Source: Micropruina sp. (GTDB lineage: Bacteria; Actinomycetota; Actinomycetes; Propionibacteriales; Propionibacteriaceae). From it: a DNA stretch of 64,000 nucleotides. The stretch is from the NCBI GenBank assembly GCA_016716635.1, contig JADJVZ010000011.1, positions 558,001-622,000 on the forward strand, read 5' to 3'. The position numbers and the translations under genes were made by a program. Within the stretch, counting starts at the first letter, position 1. Every line of letters starts with the position of its first letter. This document shows positions 1 to 8,634 of the stretch, one piece after another. The notes beneath the pieces are model-generated. The model was given only the letters and a program-made list of their open reading frames with translations. It was not told the origin of the DNA and made no database searches.

Positions 1-2
1 TC

Positions 3-749
3 TTGCGCCGCAAAGGCCGCAAGACTGCAGGCAAGTTCTTGGCCGAAGGCCGTCAGGCCGTCCGGGAAGCCTTGGGAGTCCCCGGCCTGGTCGAGGTGCT
101 CTTCGTCCGCTGGTCGGACGCCATCGAGCACGCCGACCTCATCGAGCGCGCCCGCGAAGACGACGTCCCCGTCTACGCCGTCAGCGAGCAGAACCTCGCG
201 TCGATGGCCGACACGGTCACCCCGCAAGGCATCATCGCGGTCGTCCGCATGTCCAGCGTCTCGCTCGACGTCGTGAAGAACGCCCGGCTGGTCGTCGTGT
301 GTGCGCAGATCCGCGACCCCGGCAACGCGGGCACCGTCATTCGGTGCGCAGACGCCTTCGGCGCGGATGCCGTGATCCTGACCGAGGACTCGGTCGAACT
401 GACGAATCCCAAGACCGTCCGGGCCTCGGTGGGCACTATGTTCCACCTGCCCGTCGTGACCGGGGTGCCGCTCGCCGAGGCCCTGGCTGCTTGCCGGGAC
501 GCTGGAATGCAGGTTTTGGCCGCCGACGGCGACTCCGACACCCTGCTGACCGACCTCCAGGACGACCTCGCCAAGCCCACCGCGTGGGTCATGGGCAACG
601 AGGCGTGGGGCCTTCCGGGCGAGCATCTCGCCCTGGCCGACCGCAGCGTCGCCGTGCCGATTTATGGCAAAGCCGAAAGCCTCAACCTGGCGACCGCAGC
701 CGCGATTTGCTTGTTCTCCAGCGCGGCTGCCCAGCACGCTGACCTTTGA
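3..749 (+). CDS. TrmH/SpoU-family RNA 2'-O-methyltransferase, 5'-truncated by window edge
   Basis: The visible 248 residues carry the three SpoU (SPOUT knot) motifs: PGNAGT at about 106-111, MGNEAWGLP at 197-205 and SLNLATAAAI at 226-235. Members methylate the 2'-OH of a ribose in rRNA or tRNA with S-adenosylmethionine. The reading frame is open to the window edge and begins inside the usual N-terminal substrate-binding domain, so the true start probably lies upstream and the TTG at position 3 should not be trusted. It sits immediately before pheS; the gene stop lies 11 nt before the pheS ATG, so they are probably co-transcribed. In many actinobacteria this gene follows infC-rpmI-rplT, which would then be just outside the window. 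Target nucleotide unknown. Confidence 0.9.
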   Translation: MRRKGRKTAGKFLAEGRQAVREALGVPGLVEVLFVRWSDAIEHADLIERAREDDVPVYAVSEQNLASMADTVTPQGIIAVVRMSSVSLDVVKNARLVVVCAQIRDPGNAGTVIRCADAFGADAVILTEDSVELTNPKTVRASVGTMFHLPVVTGVPLAEALAACRDAGMQVLAADGDSDTLLTDLQDDLAKPTAWVMGNEAWGLPGEHLALADRSVAVPIYGKAESLNLATAAAICLFSSAAAQHADL

Positions 750-760
750 GAAAGGAACCC

Positions 761-1846
761 ATGTCCGACGCTCAACCTCTGGATGAAGCGGCCGTCGAGG
801 CCATGGTGAGCGAGGCGTTGGCGGCGATTGCCGTCGCCGACACCGTGGCGGACCTGCGTTCCGTTCGCTTGGCCCACACCGGGGAGAAGGCGCCCTTGGC
901 GCTCGCGAACCGCGAAATCGGACGCTTGTCGCCTGCCGACCGTAAGGTCGTGGGCCAACTGCTCGGGCAAGCCCGGGCACGGGTCAACGAGGCGCTCGCC
1001 GCGCGGCAGGAGGCCGTCGCCGCCGCCGAGACCGCCCAGGCGCTGGTCGCCGAGCGCATCGATGTCACCTTGCCGGTGGAGCTGTCGCCCGTGGGCGCCG
1101 TGCACCCGATCACGGGCCTCATGGATCGCTTGGAGGACGTGTTCGTCGCCATGGGCTGGGAGGTCGCCGAAGGCCCGGAGCTCGAAGCCGAATGGCTGAA
1201 CTTCGACGCCTTGAACTTCCGTCCGGATCACCCCGCTCGCCTGATGCAGGACACCCTGTTCGTGTCCCCGGTCGAGAAGCATTTGTTGATGCGGACGCAC
1301 ACGTCGCCCGTCCAGATTCGGGCCATGCTGCAGCGCGAGCTGCCCATCTACGTCGTGTGTCCCGGCAAGGTGTACCGCGCCGACGAGTACGACGCCACGC
1401 ACCTTCCGGTTTTCCACCAGCTTGAGGGACTGGTCGTTGACAAGGGCATTTCCATGGCCCACCTCAAGGGCACCCTCGATCACATGGCCCGCTCGGTCTT
1501 CGGCGAGGGCATGGAGACGCGCCTGCGTCCGCACTACTTCCCGTTCACCGAACCCAGCGCCGAAATCGACCTGAAGTGCTTCGTGTGCAAGGGCGCCTCG
1601 GTGGGCAACCCCGACGCGCCGTGCCGCACGTGCCGCTCGGAAGGGTGGATCGAGTGGGGCGGCTGCGGGGTGGTCAATCCGCGCGTGCTGCAGGCCTGCG
1701 GCATCGACACCGACGTCTATTCCGGCTTCGCCTTCGGGATGGGCATCGACCGGACGGTCATGTTCCGCAACAGCGCCACCGATCTTCGCGACTTCGTCGA
1801 AGGTGACGTCCGGTTCAGCCGTTCCATGAAGGGGATGGCACGATGA
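761..1846 (+). CDS. pheS: Phenylalanyl-tRNA synthetase alpha subunit
   Basis: 361-residue catalytic alpha subunit of the (alpha-beta)2 enzyme that charges tRNA-Phe. The N-terminal coiled-coil tRNA-binding region (about residues 1-100) is followed by the class II core, with FHQLEGLVVD (motif 2 region) and the C-terminal GIDRTVMFRN motif 3 segment that closes the ATP site. A Cys cluster (CFVCKG and CRTC) around residues 273-295 is typical of the non-thermophile form. I chose the ATG at 761 because AAAGGA lies 4 nt upstream; an in-frame TTG at 746 overlaps the preceding gene and adds only five residues. The stop overlaps the pheT start by 4 nt (ATGA), indicating translational coupling of the two subunits. 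Confidence 0.97.
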   Translation: MSDAQPLDEAAVEAMVSEALAAIAVADTVADLRSVRLAHTGEKAPLALANREIGRLSPADRKVVGQLLGQARARVNEALAARQEAVAAAETAQALVAERIDVTLPVELSPVGAVHPITGLMDRLEDVFVAMGWEVAEGPELEAEWLNFDALNFRPDHPARLMQDTLFVSPVEKHLLMRTHTSPVQIRAMLQRELPIYVVCPGKVYRADEYDATHLPVFHQLEGLVVDKGISMAHLKGTLDHMARSVFGEGMETRLRPHYFPFTEPSAEIDLKCFVCKGASVGNPDAPCRTCRSEGWIEWGGCGVVNPRVLQACGIDTDVYSGFAFGMGIDRTVMFRNSATDLRDFVEGDVRFSRSMKGMAR

Positions 1847-4359
1847 AGGCCCCGCTTTCCTGGCTGCGCGAGGTCGTGGCCCTGCCGTCCGACGTGACGA
1901 CGACCGCGCTGTCGGAGGCGTTCGTCCGCGCCGGGCTCAACGTTGAGTCGGTCGAACCGGTCGGTCACGACATCCTCGGCCCCGTGGTCGTCGGGCGCGT
2001 GCTGAAGTTCGCCGACGAGCCCCAGAAGAACGGCAAGACGATTCGCTGGGTGCAGGTGGACGTGGGTCCGACGCACAACGGCCCGGGTGACGCCGATTGG
2101 GAGGGGCCGCACCGCAGCGTCGTGTGTGGTGCCCTGAACTTCGCCGTGGGTGACCTCGTCGTGGTGTCGCTGCCGGGCTCCTCGCTGGCTGGAGGCTTCC
2201 AGATCGCGGCACGCAAGACGTACGGCCACGTCTCCGACGGCATGATCTGCGCCGAGGACGAACTCGGCATCGGGCACGATCACTCCGGGATCATCGTGTT
2301 GCCGACGGTCGACGATGCCGGGCGGCGGTTGGAGCCGGGCGATGATCCGGCCGAGGCGCTGCACCTGCGCGATCACGTGCTGGACATCGACGTCACCCCC
2401 GACATGGGTTACTGCTTGTCGATCCGCGGACTGGGGCGCGAGGCCGGTCAGGCCTTTGAGGCTCGGTTCGCCGACCCCGTCCAGCGGGCGACGCCAGCTG
2501 CCACGGCGGCGGGCTATCCGGTGGTCCTGAACGCCCCTGAGTGCGGGTTGTTCGTGGCGGTGTCCGTGAGGGGCATTGATCCGACCCGGCCGACCCCGCG
2601 TTGGATGTCGCGGCGGCTCGTGCTGGCGGGTATGCGCTCGATCTCGTTGGCCGTGGACATCACCAACTACGTGATGATCCTGACCGGGCAGCCGCTGCAC
2701 GCCTACGACGCCGACAAGCTGTCGGGTTCGATTGTGGTTCGCAAGGCTTCCGCTGGCGAGCAGATCGTGACCCTCGATGGCCAGACCCGTCGCCTCGACG
2801 CCGACGATCTGCTGATCACCGACGACTCGGGCCCGATCGGTATCGCCGGGGTCATGGGTGGCGAATCCACCGAGATCAGCGACTCCAGCACGAACGTTCT
2901 GATCGAGGCCGCGAACTTCGATCCCGACACGATCAGCCGCGCGTTGCGTCGTCATGGGCTGCCGTCCGAGGCGTCGAAGCGCTTCCATCGGGGCGTTGAT
3001 CCGAACGCGGCCTACTCGGCCGCGCACCTCGTGGCCGACCTGCTCAACGAGTTGGCCGGGGGCACTCCGGTCGAGGCCGAGACGATCGCCGGGGGAGTGG
3101 CCGCGATGCCGACCCAGGTGATCGATGCGGCGTTGCCCGGGCGCATTCTGGGGCTGGACGTCCCGAGCGAGCGCGTCGTGTCGATCCTGCGCAGCTCTGG
3201 CGTCACTGTCGAGGTGGACGCGGATCAGCTCTCCGTGACGCCGCCGACCTGGCGCCCGGATCTCGTGGACGCCTACGACTACGTCGAAGAGGTGGGCCGC
3301 AAGGTCGGTTTCGACGCGCTGCCCTCCCTGGTGCCGGTGGCTCCGGCCGGACGTGGGCTCACCCACGTCCAGTTGGCGCGCCGGGCGGTGAACCGCGCCC
3401 TCGTGGATGCGGGTCTTGTCGAACTGCTGACGCTGCCGTTCCTGGCATCCTCCGAGCTGGACGCCCTGGCGATCCCCGCCAATGACGAGCGTCGCCAGTT
3501 GGTGCGGCTGGCCAATCCCCTCGCGGAGACCTCGCCGTACCTGCGCAGCACGCTGTTGCCGGGGCTGTTCGCCGCCGTGGCGCGCAATACCTCGCGTGGT
3601 AACGACGACCTTGGCCTTTTCGAGACCGGCAGTGTCTTTTATGGGCCCACCGGGGTGGCGCCGATCCCGTCCGTAGCGAAACGACCCTCGGCGGCCGAGC
3701 TCACCGAGATTGAAGCGGCGTTGCCGTCCCAGCCGAAGCACCTGGCGATCGTCCTTGCGGGGGCGTGGCGCAAGGCTGGCTGGCAGGGTGCTGGTGAGGC
3801 CGCTGGGTGGCAGCAGGCGTTTGCGCTGGCCGACGTGGCGGCGACTGCGGTCGGTGCCACGTTCGTCCGCAGTGCGGCCGAGGTGGCCCCGTGGCACCCG
3901 GGTCGCTGTGCGGCACTCAGCGTGGCCGGAGAGGTCATCGGTTACGCGGGCGAACTGCATCCCGACGTCGTGCGCGCGGCCGGGCTCCCGTCCCGCACCT
4001 GCGCCGTGGAGCTCAACGTGGACGCTCTCATTCGCCTGGCTCCCGACAAGGGCACGATCGCGCCGTTGTCGTCCCATCCCGTCGCCAAGGAGGACGTCGC
4101 GCTGGTCGTGGACGCCGTCGTGACCGCGGGGGACGTGGCCGCGGCCTTGACCGAGGGGGCGGGCGCGCTGCTGGAGTCGGTGGCGTTGTTCGACGTGTTC
4201 ACTGGCGGTGCCGTTCCGGCGGGCAAGAAGTCGTTGGCGTTCGCGCTGCGGTTCCGGGCCCCTGATCGCACACTCGCCGAGGCCGAGATCGCCGCCGCCA
4301 AGGGCGCTGCCGTCGCTTCCGCGCACGAACGTACCGGGGCGGAGTTGCGTTCCTTCTAG
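1843..4359 (+). CDS. pheT: Phenylalanyl-tRNA synthetase beta subunit
   Basis: 838-residue beta subunit, normal length for bacteria. In order it has the N-terminal region, the EMAP-like tRNA-binding OB domain (about 40-150), the B3/B4 editing domain that hydrolyses Tyr-tRNA-Phe (about 210-390), the B5 DNA-binding-like domain (about 410-475), the catalytic-like core, and the C-terminal ferredoxin-like anticodon-binding (FDX-ACB) domain (about 740-838, with the usual SSHPVAKEDVALVVD segment). Start ATG is embedded in the pheS stop (ATGA). There is no T-box-like leader before pheS, as expected outside Firmicutes. Confidence 0.97.
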   Translation: MKAPLSWLREVVALPSDVTTTALSEAFVRAGLNVESVEPVGHDILGPVVVGRVLKFADEPQKNGKTIRWVQVDVGPTHNGPGDADWEGPHRSVVCGALNFAVGDLVVVSLPGSSLAGGFQIAARKTYGHVSDGMICAEDELGIGHDHSGIIVLPTVDDAGRRLEPGDDPAEALHLRDHVLDIDVTPDMGYCLSIRGLGREAGQAFEARFADPVQRATPAATAAGYPVVLNAPECGLFVAVSVRGIDPTRPTPRWMSRRLVLAGMRSISLAVDITNYVMILTGQPLHAYDADKLSGSIVVRKASAGEQIVTLDGQTRRLDADDLLITDDSGPIGIAGVMGGESTEISDSSTNVLIEAANFDPDTISRALRRHGLPSEASKRFHRGVDPNAAYSAAHLVADLLNELAGGTPVEAETIAGGVAAMPTQVIDAALPGRILGLDVPSERVVSILRSSGVTVEVDADQLSVTPPTWRPDLVDAYDYVEEVGRKVGFDALPSLVPVAPAGRGLTHVQLARRAVNRALVDAGLVELLTLPFLASSELDALAIPANDERRQLVRLANPLAETSPYLRSTLLPGLFAAVARNTSRGNDDLGLFETGSVFYGPTGVAPIPSVAKRPSAAELTEIEAALPSQPKHLAIVLAGAWRKAGWQGAGEAAGWQQAFALADVAATAVGATFVRSAAEVAPWHPGRCAALSVAGEVIGYAGELHPDVVRAAGLPSRTCAVELNVDALIRLAPDKGTIAPLSSHPVAKEDVALVVDAVVTAGDVAAALTEGAGALLESVALFDVFTGGAVPAGKKSLAFALRFRAPDRTLAEAEIAAAKGAAVASAHERTGAELRSF

Positions 4360-4456
4360 GAATATTGGCACTTGGGACTAAAATAGGTTCCTTGGATTGT
4401 TGACACATAGGCGACCTCTCGGAGGCCGTCAAGACCATTCGATACGGGGACTTCAC

Positions 4457-5041
4457 ATGGGGATCAAGAAGCAACTGAAGCAGGTTCGCAAACTCGCGGC
4501 CGCGAGCACGAAACTGCTTCCGGAGCAGGAGCACGGCCCGGCTCGGCAACCGTCCGACTTGGCCGTCCTATTCGGGGATGCCTGGGACCGGCGGGATGCC
4601 GACGCGATCGCGGCGCTGTTCGCGGACGACGCCGACTTCATCAATGTCGTCGGTTTGTGGTGGACGAGTCGGCTCTCCATCGAGCGCAGCCACCGGATGG
4701 GTTTCGAGCGCATTTTCGGACGCTCGACCTTGACGCTCGATTCCATCGGCGAGCGGCGCTTGGGGGAGAGTGCAGCGGTGGTCACCGTCAAGTGGACTCT
4801 CGAAGGCCAACTCGATCCTGAGGGAGATCCGGCTGACACCCGCGTGGGCATCATGTCCTTCGTGGCTGCCAAGCTTGAGGACGGCTCCTGGCTCGCCGTC
4901 CACGCCCAGAACACCGACGCCCCGTTCAATGCCGACACCATGCTGGCGCGGGATAACGACCTGCGTCCGACCAGTTACATCCCGGTTGCCCCGGACGTCG
5001 TGCTGAGCCCCGACGAGGAAGCCCGACTGGCCGGGCTGTGA
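4457..5041 (+). CDS. NTF2-like (SgcJ/EcaC-type) protein
   Basis: 194 residues. After a basic N-terminal segment (GIKKQLKQVRKL) residues about 36-165 match the pattern of the SnoaL/NTF2-like cone fold of the SgcJ/EcaC group: a helical opening with WDRRDADAIAALFADDADFINVVGLWW, then a strand-rich part ending in SWLAVHAQNTD. Such proteins bind small molecules or act as subunits of other enzymes, so the substrate cannot be read from sequence. I start at ATG 4457 because GGGGA precedes it; an upstream in-frame TTG at 4397 would add 20 poorly conserved-looking residues. It stands alone between pheT and a HAD phosphatase. Function inferred at fold level only. Confidence 0.8.
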   Translation: MGIKKQLKQVRKLAAASTKLLPEQEHGPARQPSDLAVLFGDAWDRRDADAIAALFADDADFINVVGLWWTSRLSIERSHRMGFERIFGRSTLTLDSIGERRLGESAAVVTVKWTLEGQLDPEGDPADTRVGIMSFVAAKLEDGSWLAVHAQNTDAPFNADTMLARDNDLRPTSYIPVAPDVVLSPDEEARLAGL

Positions 5042-5119
5042 CCGGTCACCCAACGACACATGAACTCCTTGGGGAGTGTGCGGCACACGGCCGTCGCCGC
5101 CCCGGGTGAGTGAGAAAGT

Positions 5120-5914
5120 ATGACCATGCGACATCCCGACGAGCTTGAATGCTGGCTCACCGACATGGACGGCGTGCTCGTCCACGGCGACCGCGCCATC
5201 CCCGGCGCAGCTGAGCTGCTGCAACGCTGGGTCGACACCTCGAAGCGCTTCCTGGTGCTGACCAACAACTCGGTGTACACCCCACGTGACTTGTCCGCGC
5301 GTCTGGCGCGCAGCGGCCTGACCGTGCCCGAGGAGAACATCTGGACGTCCGCGATGGCCACCGCGGACTTCCTGGACAACCAGACCTCGGACGCCTCCGA
5401 GAAGACCGCCTTCGTCATGGGCGAATCCGGACTGACCACGGCCTTGCACGAGGTCGGGTTCGTCCTGACCGACGTGGATCCGAAGTTCGTGGTGCTCGGG
5501 GAAACCCGTTCGCTGACCTTCGAGCAGATCACCCAGGCCATCCGTCTCATTGGTGCCGGCGCCCGGTTCATCTCCACGAACCCGGACACCCATGGTCCCA
5601 ACGAGACCGGCATGGTGCCCGCGACGGGTGCCTTCGCAGCGATGATTACTGCTGCCTCCGGCCGCAAGCCTTACGTGGTCGGTAAGCCGAACCCGATGAT
5701 GTTCCGCTCCGCGATGAACCGCATCGAGGCTCACTCGGAGACCACGGGCATGATCGGCGACACCATGGGCACCGACATCGTCGCTGGCATGGAAGCGGGC
5801 TTGCACACGGTGCTGGTCCTCACCGGCGCCACGAAGATCGAAGACCTGGACAACTACCCGTACCGTCCCTCGCGGATTCTGAACTCCGTGGCGGACTTGG
5901 TCCCCATGATCTGA
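5120..5914 (+). CDS. HAD-superfamily subfamily IIA (NagD-like) phosphatase
   Basis: 264 residues with the HAD nucleophile motif DMDGVL near residue 16, the motif II segment LVLTNNS near 50, the motif III lysine in VVGKPNPMMF, and the motif IV pair in GDTMGTDI. The C2 cap between motifs II and III is the IIA arrangement seen in NagD, AraL and 4-nitrophenylphosphatases. These cytosolic Mg-dependent enzymes act on nucleotide or sugar phosphates; the substrate is not predictable. ATG 5120 is followed two codons later by another ATG (5126); GAGAAAG upstream favours 5120. A second gene of the same subfamily is at 27498. Confidence 0.92.
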   Translation: MTMRHPDELECWLTDMDGVLVHGDRAIPGAAELLQRWVDTSKRFLVLTNNSVYTPRDLSARLARSGLTVPEENIWTSAMATADFLDNQTSDASEKTAFVMGESGLTTALHEVGFVLTDVDPKFVVLGETRSLTFEQITQAIRLIGAGARFISTNPDTHGPNETGMVPATGAFAAMITAASGRKPYVVGKPNPMMFRSAMNRIEAHSETTGMIGDTMGTDIVAGMEAGLHTVLVLTGATKIEDLDNYPYRPSRILNSVADLVPMI

Positions 5915-6020
5915 TCCGAGCTGACCTTCGGGTCACCCGGCAGCCTCAAGGTCGTCGTCCAGGGCAGGCTCAAGAGCCCCCTGAACGGCGGCCTTTGGCG
6001 TTCACGGACCTTTCGCGCCC

Positions 6021-7373
6021 CTAGGGTCGTCGTCTCGGGATCGGCTTTCGTGGTGTGGGTCTGGGGACCTTGGCGGTCGCGGCGAGCTTCGGGGCCACCT
6101 GTTTGTGTCCGCGGGTGGTGCCGTGGCGGTCGACGGTGTAGGTGAGGCCCATGGGGCTGGTCCAGAGGAAGGTTCCCGGGGTGGGTTGGGTGAGTGTCCA
6201 GGCGCCGAGGGTTTTGGCGCGGTGGACTTTGCGGCTTAAAGGCCCCAAGTTCGACGCGCGGGTCTGCGCGGCCTGTTTGGGTTGTCCGTGGCGGTAGGGA
6301 CTGGTGTGGTCCAGGTCACAGCGTGCCGAGTTTCGGGACGAGAAGGGGAAGCCTTCGACCGGGTTTCTCAGGTTGACGTGGCGTCGGATGCGGTCGGGGA
6401 TTTCGTAGGTGTCGACGCCGGGGTCGTCGTTGAGGTCGATGACCGGCTGGATTTTGATCTTGCTGCAGCCGCCGAGGACTTCGCGTACCTGGTCGAGGAG
6501 CATGGGTCCGACGCCTTCAACACGGGCGACTCCGCGACCGTCGGTGAGGGTTTCACGGGTGATGTGCACGACGATCTCGGCAACCCGGGGGATCCGACGG
6601 TTAGCGGTGCTGGAGGCTGGGGCTACTGCGGGGCCGGGGTTGTTGAGGTACGCGAGGGCAAGATCGCCGAAGGCAACAGAGCGGAGCTCATCGACTCCCT
6701 CTGAGCGTCCGGTGAGGATGGCGTCGCTGGCGGCAAGGGTGAGGGCGGTGTCGAGGGCTATCGCGTCGGAGGTCGCCACCCGAGCGACCACGGTGGAAAC
6801 ACCGTCAATGTCGTGGTGGATCCGCACGAACCGTTCCCGGCGGGCTTTCTTCGCGCGTTGTTCGGCGAGGACTTCGTCGGCTTTCACGATCATGCGGCTG
6901 AGTTTCCGGAGCAGGGGCCCGACGGGCAGCTTGTCGAGGTAAGGGGTGATCTTTTCGTCGATGGCCAGGGCGGCATCCAAAGTAAGGCCGGCCCGGGCGA
7001 CATCGTTGGCGATGCGGCGGGCTTTCCACACTTCGACTTTCAACTCGCCCACGGCCTGCCACAAGAGCGGGTGCCGGTGGCGGAGGTTCAACGCGTCACA
7101 GATCAGCATGCCGGCGCTGGCTTCACTCATACCGAGCAGGGGTCCGATTTCCAACACGAGGAAATCCGACACCACCGGGGTGCCGTCAGCGCCTACCGTG
7201 ATCAGCCGTTCAGCGCCGGGCAGGGCCGGGTTCGCGGAGCCGTCGGTGGCCCGGTACACGTCACACAAGGCGGCGATCAGCTGAGCCTTGTCCGCGGCTG
7301 CTTGCCGTTCACGGCGGTCAGCATCAGCCAACGCGAGGGTGAGCTCGCGGGCGGTGCAACCTGTGGTGTTCAT
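6021..7373 (-). CDS. DUF222 / HNH-endonuclease-like protein (13E12 family)
   Basis: 450 residues. Residues about 20-320 are the helical DUF222 region found in mycobacterial REP13E12 proteins (TPYLDKLPVGPLLRKLSRMIVKAD and following, here only paraphrased by its key PLLRKL segment). The C-terminal part holds an HNH-type core: CDLDHTSPYRHG, then NLGPLSRKVHRAK. The DH pair and the last His are present, but two cysteines usual in this zinc-stabilised family (one before CDLDH and one in LCR) are Ser here. Such genes are multicopy and patchily distributed in actinobacteria, often at the edge of variable regions; real nuclease activity is unproven. It converges with the HAD gene and borders the non-coding tract at 7374-8127. 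Confidence 0.85.
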   Translation of the reverse strand: MNTTGCTARELTLALADADRRERQAAADKAQLIAALCDVYRATDGSANPALPGAERLITVGADGTPVVSDFLVLEIGPLLGMSEASAGMLICDALNLRHRHPLLWQAVGELKVEVWKARRIANDVARAGLTLDAALAIDEKITPYLDKLPVGPLLRKLSRMIVKADEVLAEQRAKKARRERFVRIHHDIDGVSTVVARVATSDAIALDTALTLAASDAILTGRSEGVDELRSVAFGDLALAYLNNPGPAVAPASSTANRRIPRVAEIVVHITRETLTDGRGVARVEGVGPMLLDQVREVLGGCSKIKIQPVIDLNDDPGVDTYEIPDRIRRHVNLRNPVEGFPFSSRNSARCDLDHTSPYRHGQPKQAAQTRASNLGPLSRKVHRAKTLGAWTLTQPTPGTFLWTSPMGLTYTVDRHGTTRGHKQVAPKLAATAKVPRPTPRKPIPRRRP

Positions 7374-7518
7374 GTCTTCAATCTACGGACCAGGTCTGAC
7401 AGTTTCTGGTCCCGAAGCGGCCTGTTTCCCCTTGTGGATGTCACATTGAGGTCACGAAATAGAGAGGTTTCCGGGCCTGCCGGGACGACTGCGACAGCAG
7501 GGGCAAACCTGCCCGAAA

Positions 7519-7561
7519 GTGTGTGAGTTCGTCGTCCACGGTGAGCGTTGAACTCACACAC
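7519..7561. repeat. 12-bp inverted repeat, 19-nt spacer
   Basis: GTGTGTGAGTTC at 7519-7530 is exactly mirrored by GAACTCACACAC at 7550-7561. There is no T-run, so it is not a clear intrinsic terminator. It lies about 150 nt upstream of the DUF222/HNH start (7373, minus strand) and could be an operator or a mobile-element end. Seen directly; role unknown. Confidence 0.6.
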
Positions 7562-8025
7562 CTCTTCGCCGAACCACTAGGGCGTTCGGCCACCGCTGCC
7601 ACTTCGAAGAGGTGGTCTGGTGTCGTGGGCAGGGTTCGTCGTGATCGGACCTCGGCGCTGCCGCGCCGCTCGGGAACGTGGTCACCCCTGGCGCCCACCC
7701 GGTAACCCATTTCCAACCCCAGGAGGCCCCTGGACAACTGCGTCCCCGACTGGCTGGGGTGAGGTTTGGCCCGGGTTTGGCGCAGATGGTGGACACGACA
7801 CCCCATGATTCGGACGCGGGGTAGTGGTGTCACGCCAGGAGCAGTTCGGCGTTCTGTGGCCTGGCTAGTGGGGCTTTCGTGACGGTCACGTCCCTGTGAG
7901 GGTCGGCCGTGGATGTCAGCCCCACGGCGGCGGCTGTGGGGGATGTTTCGGTCACCAACCAGGACTGCCCACTCGGAGGGGTGAGCCCTTATCAACTGCC
8001 AATTCCTGACGCCGGCGACCTGTCA

Positions 8026-8077
8026 GTCAAGGGTGGCCGAAGGCCATCCCGCAGGGACGCCGCCAGGCGCCCTTGAC
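8026..8077. repeat. Perfect cloverleaf-shaped palindromic element (52 nt)
   Basis: An 8-bp outer stem (GTCAAGGG 8026-8033 with CCCTTGAC 8070-8077) encloses three back-to-back perfect hairpins with no unpaired junction bases: TGGCC-GAA-GGCCA (8034-8046), TCCC-GCA-GGGA (8047-8057) and CGCC-GCCA-GGCG (8058-8069). Every base is stem or loop. The design resembles REP-like or single-strand-DNA recombination elements more than a transcription terminator. It is 50 nt past the end of the unknown-gene operon. Confidence 0.75.
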
Positions 8078-8127
8078 GGACGGGGACGGCGTCACACAAT
8101 GAGCAGTGGGGCACCCCGAAACCCGAC

Positions 8128-8634
8128 CTAGGTGTGGGCCGCCAGGAAGGCGGCATCGAGCCTGCTTCCTGCGAGACGCCTCACCGTCAGCTGCTTGGCC
8201 ACAACCTCAACAACGCACTCCTTCAAGCGCACGACGTCGTGGTTCAGGTTCGCAAAGGACGCCGGGTTGTGGTGCGGATGAACCCGATTCTGCTGTTCGA
8301 GGCCGCGGATAAGCTCGCTGTCGTACACGCGTCCGGCCCAGAGCACCTGGGACAGGCCCTTCGCGTACAGGCGGTGGCCACTGATGGCTTCATCGTTGGG
8401 CGGGTCCATGCGGGCGGAGCGGACCCCACGCCACTCCAGGACGACGCAGCGGCTGTCCGTGTCATCGAAGTGGGCTCGGAGCGCCAAGACTGCCGGGCCA
8501 AGATCCCGTGTGATGAGGACGGCATCCGGCGCATTCGGTTCCCATTCAACGCCAAGATCCAGCGGTCTGACCTGTTCAACCACGGCGCACGACCAAGCTT
8601 CGCAGGTCATCCCCGGACCCAATGAGCACCGCAT
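8128..8634 (-). CDS. Conserved-looking protein of unknown function (last gene of five-gene operon)
   Basis: 168 residues, no domain I can name. It has two parts: a strand-rich N-terminal half with VVLEWRGVRSARMDPPND, and a C-terminal half with HRLYAKGLSQVLWAGRVYDS and LKECVVEVVAKQLTVRRL, which looks like a folded soluble protein. No signal peptide or membrane segment. The ATG at 8634 is chosen because AGGAG lies 10 nt upstream, inside the preceding gene; this makes a 59-nt overlap. A second ATG at 8610 would lower the overlap to 35 nt but has no ribosome site. Codon and base use match the operon. Possibly an immunity-type protein given its neighbours, which is inference only. Confidence 0.7.
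   Translation of the reverse strand: MRCSLGPGMTCEAWSCAVVEQVRPLDLGVEWEPNAPDAVLITRDLGPAVLALRAHFDDTDSRCVVLEWRGVRSARMDPPNDEAISGHRLYAKGLSQVLWAGRVYDSELIRGLEQQNRVHPHHNPASFANLNHDVVRLKECVVEVVAKQLTVRRLAGSRLDAAFLAAHT

Larger units (their letters stand above)
7374..8127. other. 754-nt tract without a convincing gene; palindrome-rich
   Basis: No reading frame here shows family motifs or clean start signals; the longest (7441-7995, minus) is Arg/Pro/Ser-rich in the way anti-sense shadows are. The tract has several palindromes: a 12-bp inverted repeat at 7519-7561, an 11-bp GTGAC-G-GTCAC element at 7879-7889, and the cloverleaf at 8026-8077. Position between a 13E12-type gene and a cluster of unknown genes suggests remains of past insertions, but no transposase fragment was recognised. 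Confidence 0.6.

Noticed and set aside
1717..4371. 884-codon minus-strand frame opposite pheT
   Set aside because: Antisense shadow of a high-GC gene: Arg/Gly/His-rich, no motifs, and pheT is certain.
7441..7995. 184-codon minus-strand frame as a possible transposase remnant
   Set aside because: No DDE or helix-turn-helix motif recognised; composition fits non-coding DNA.
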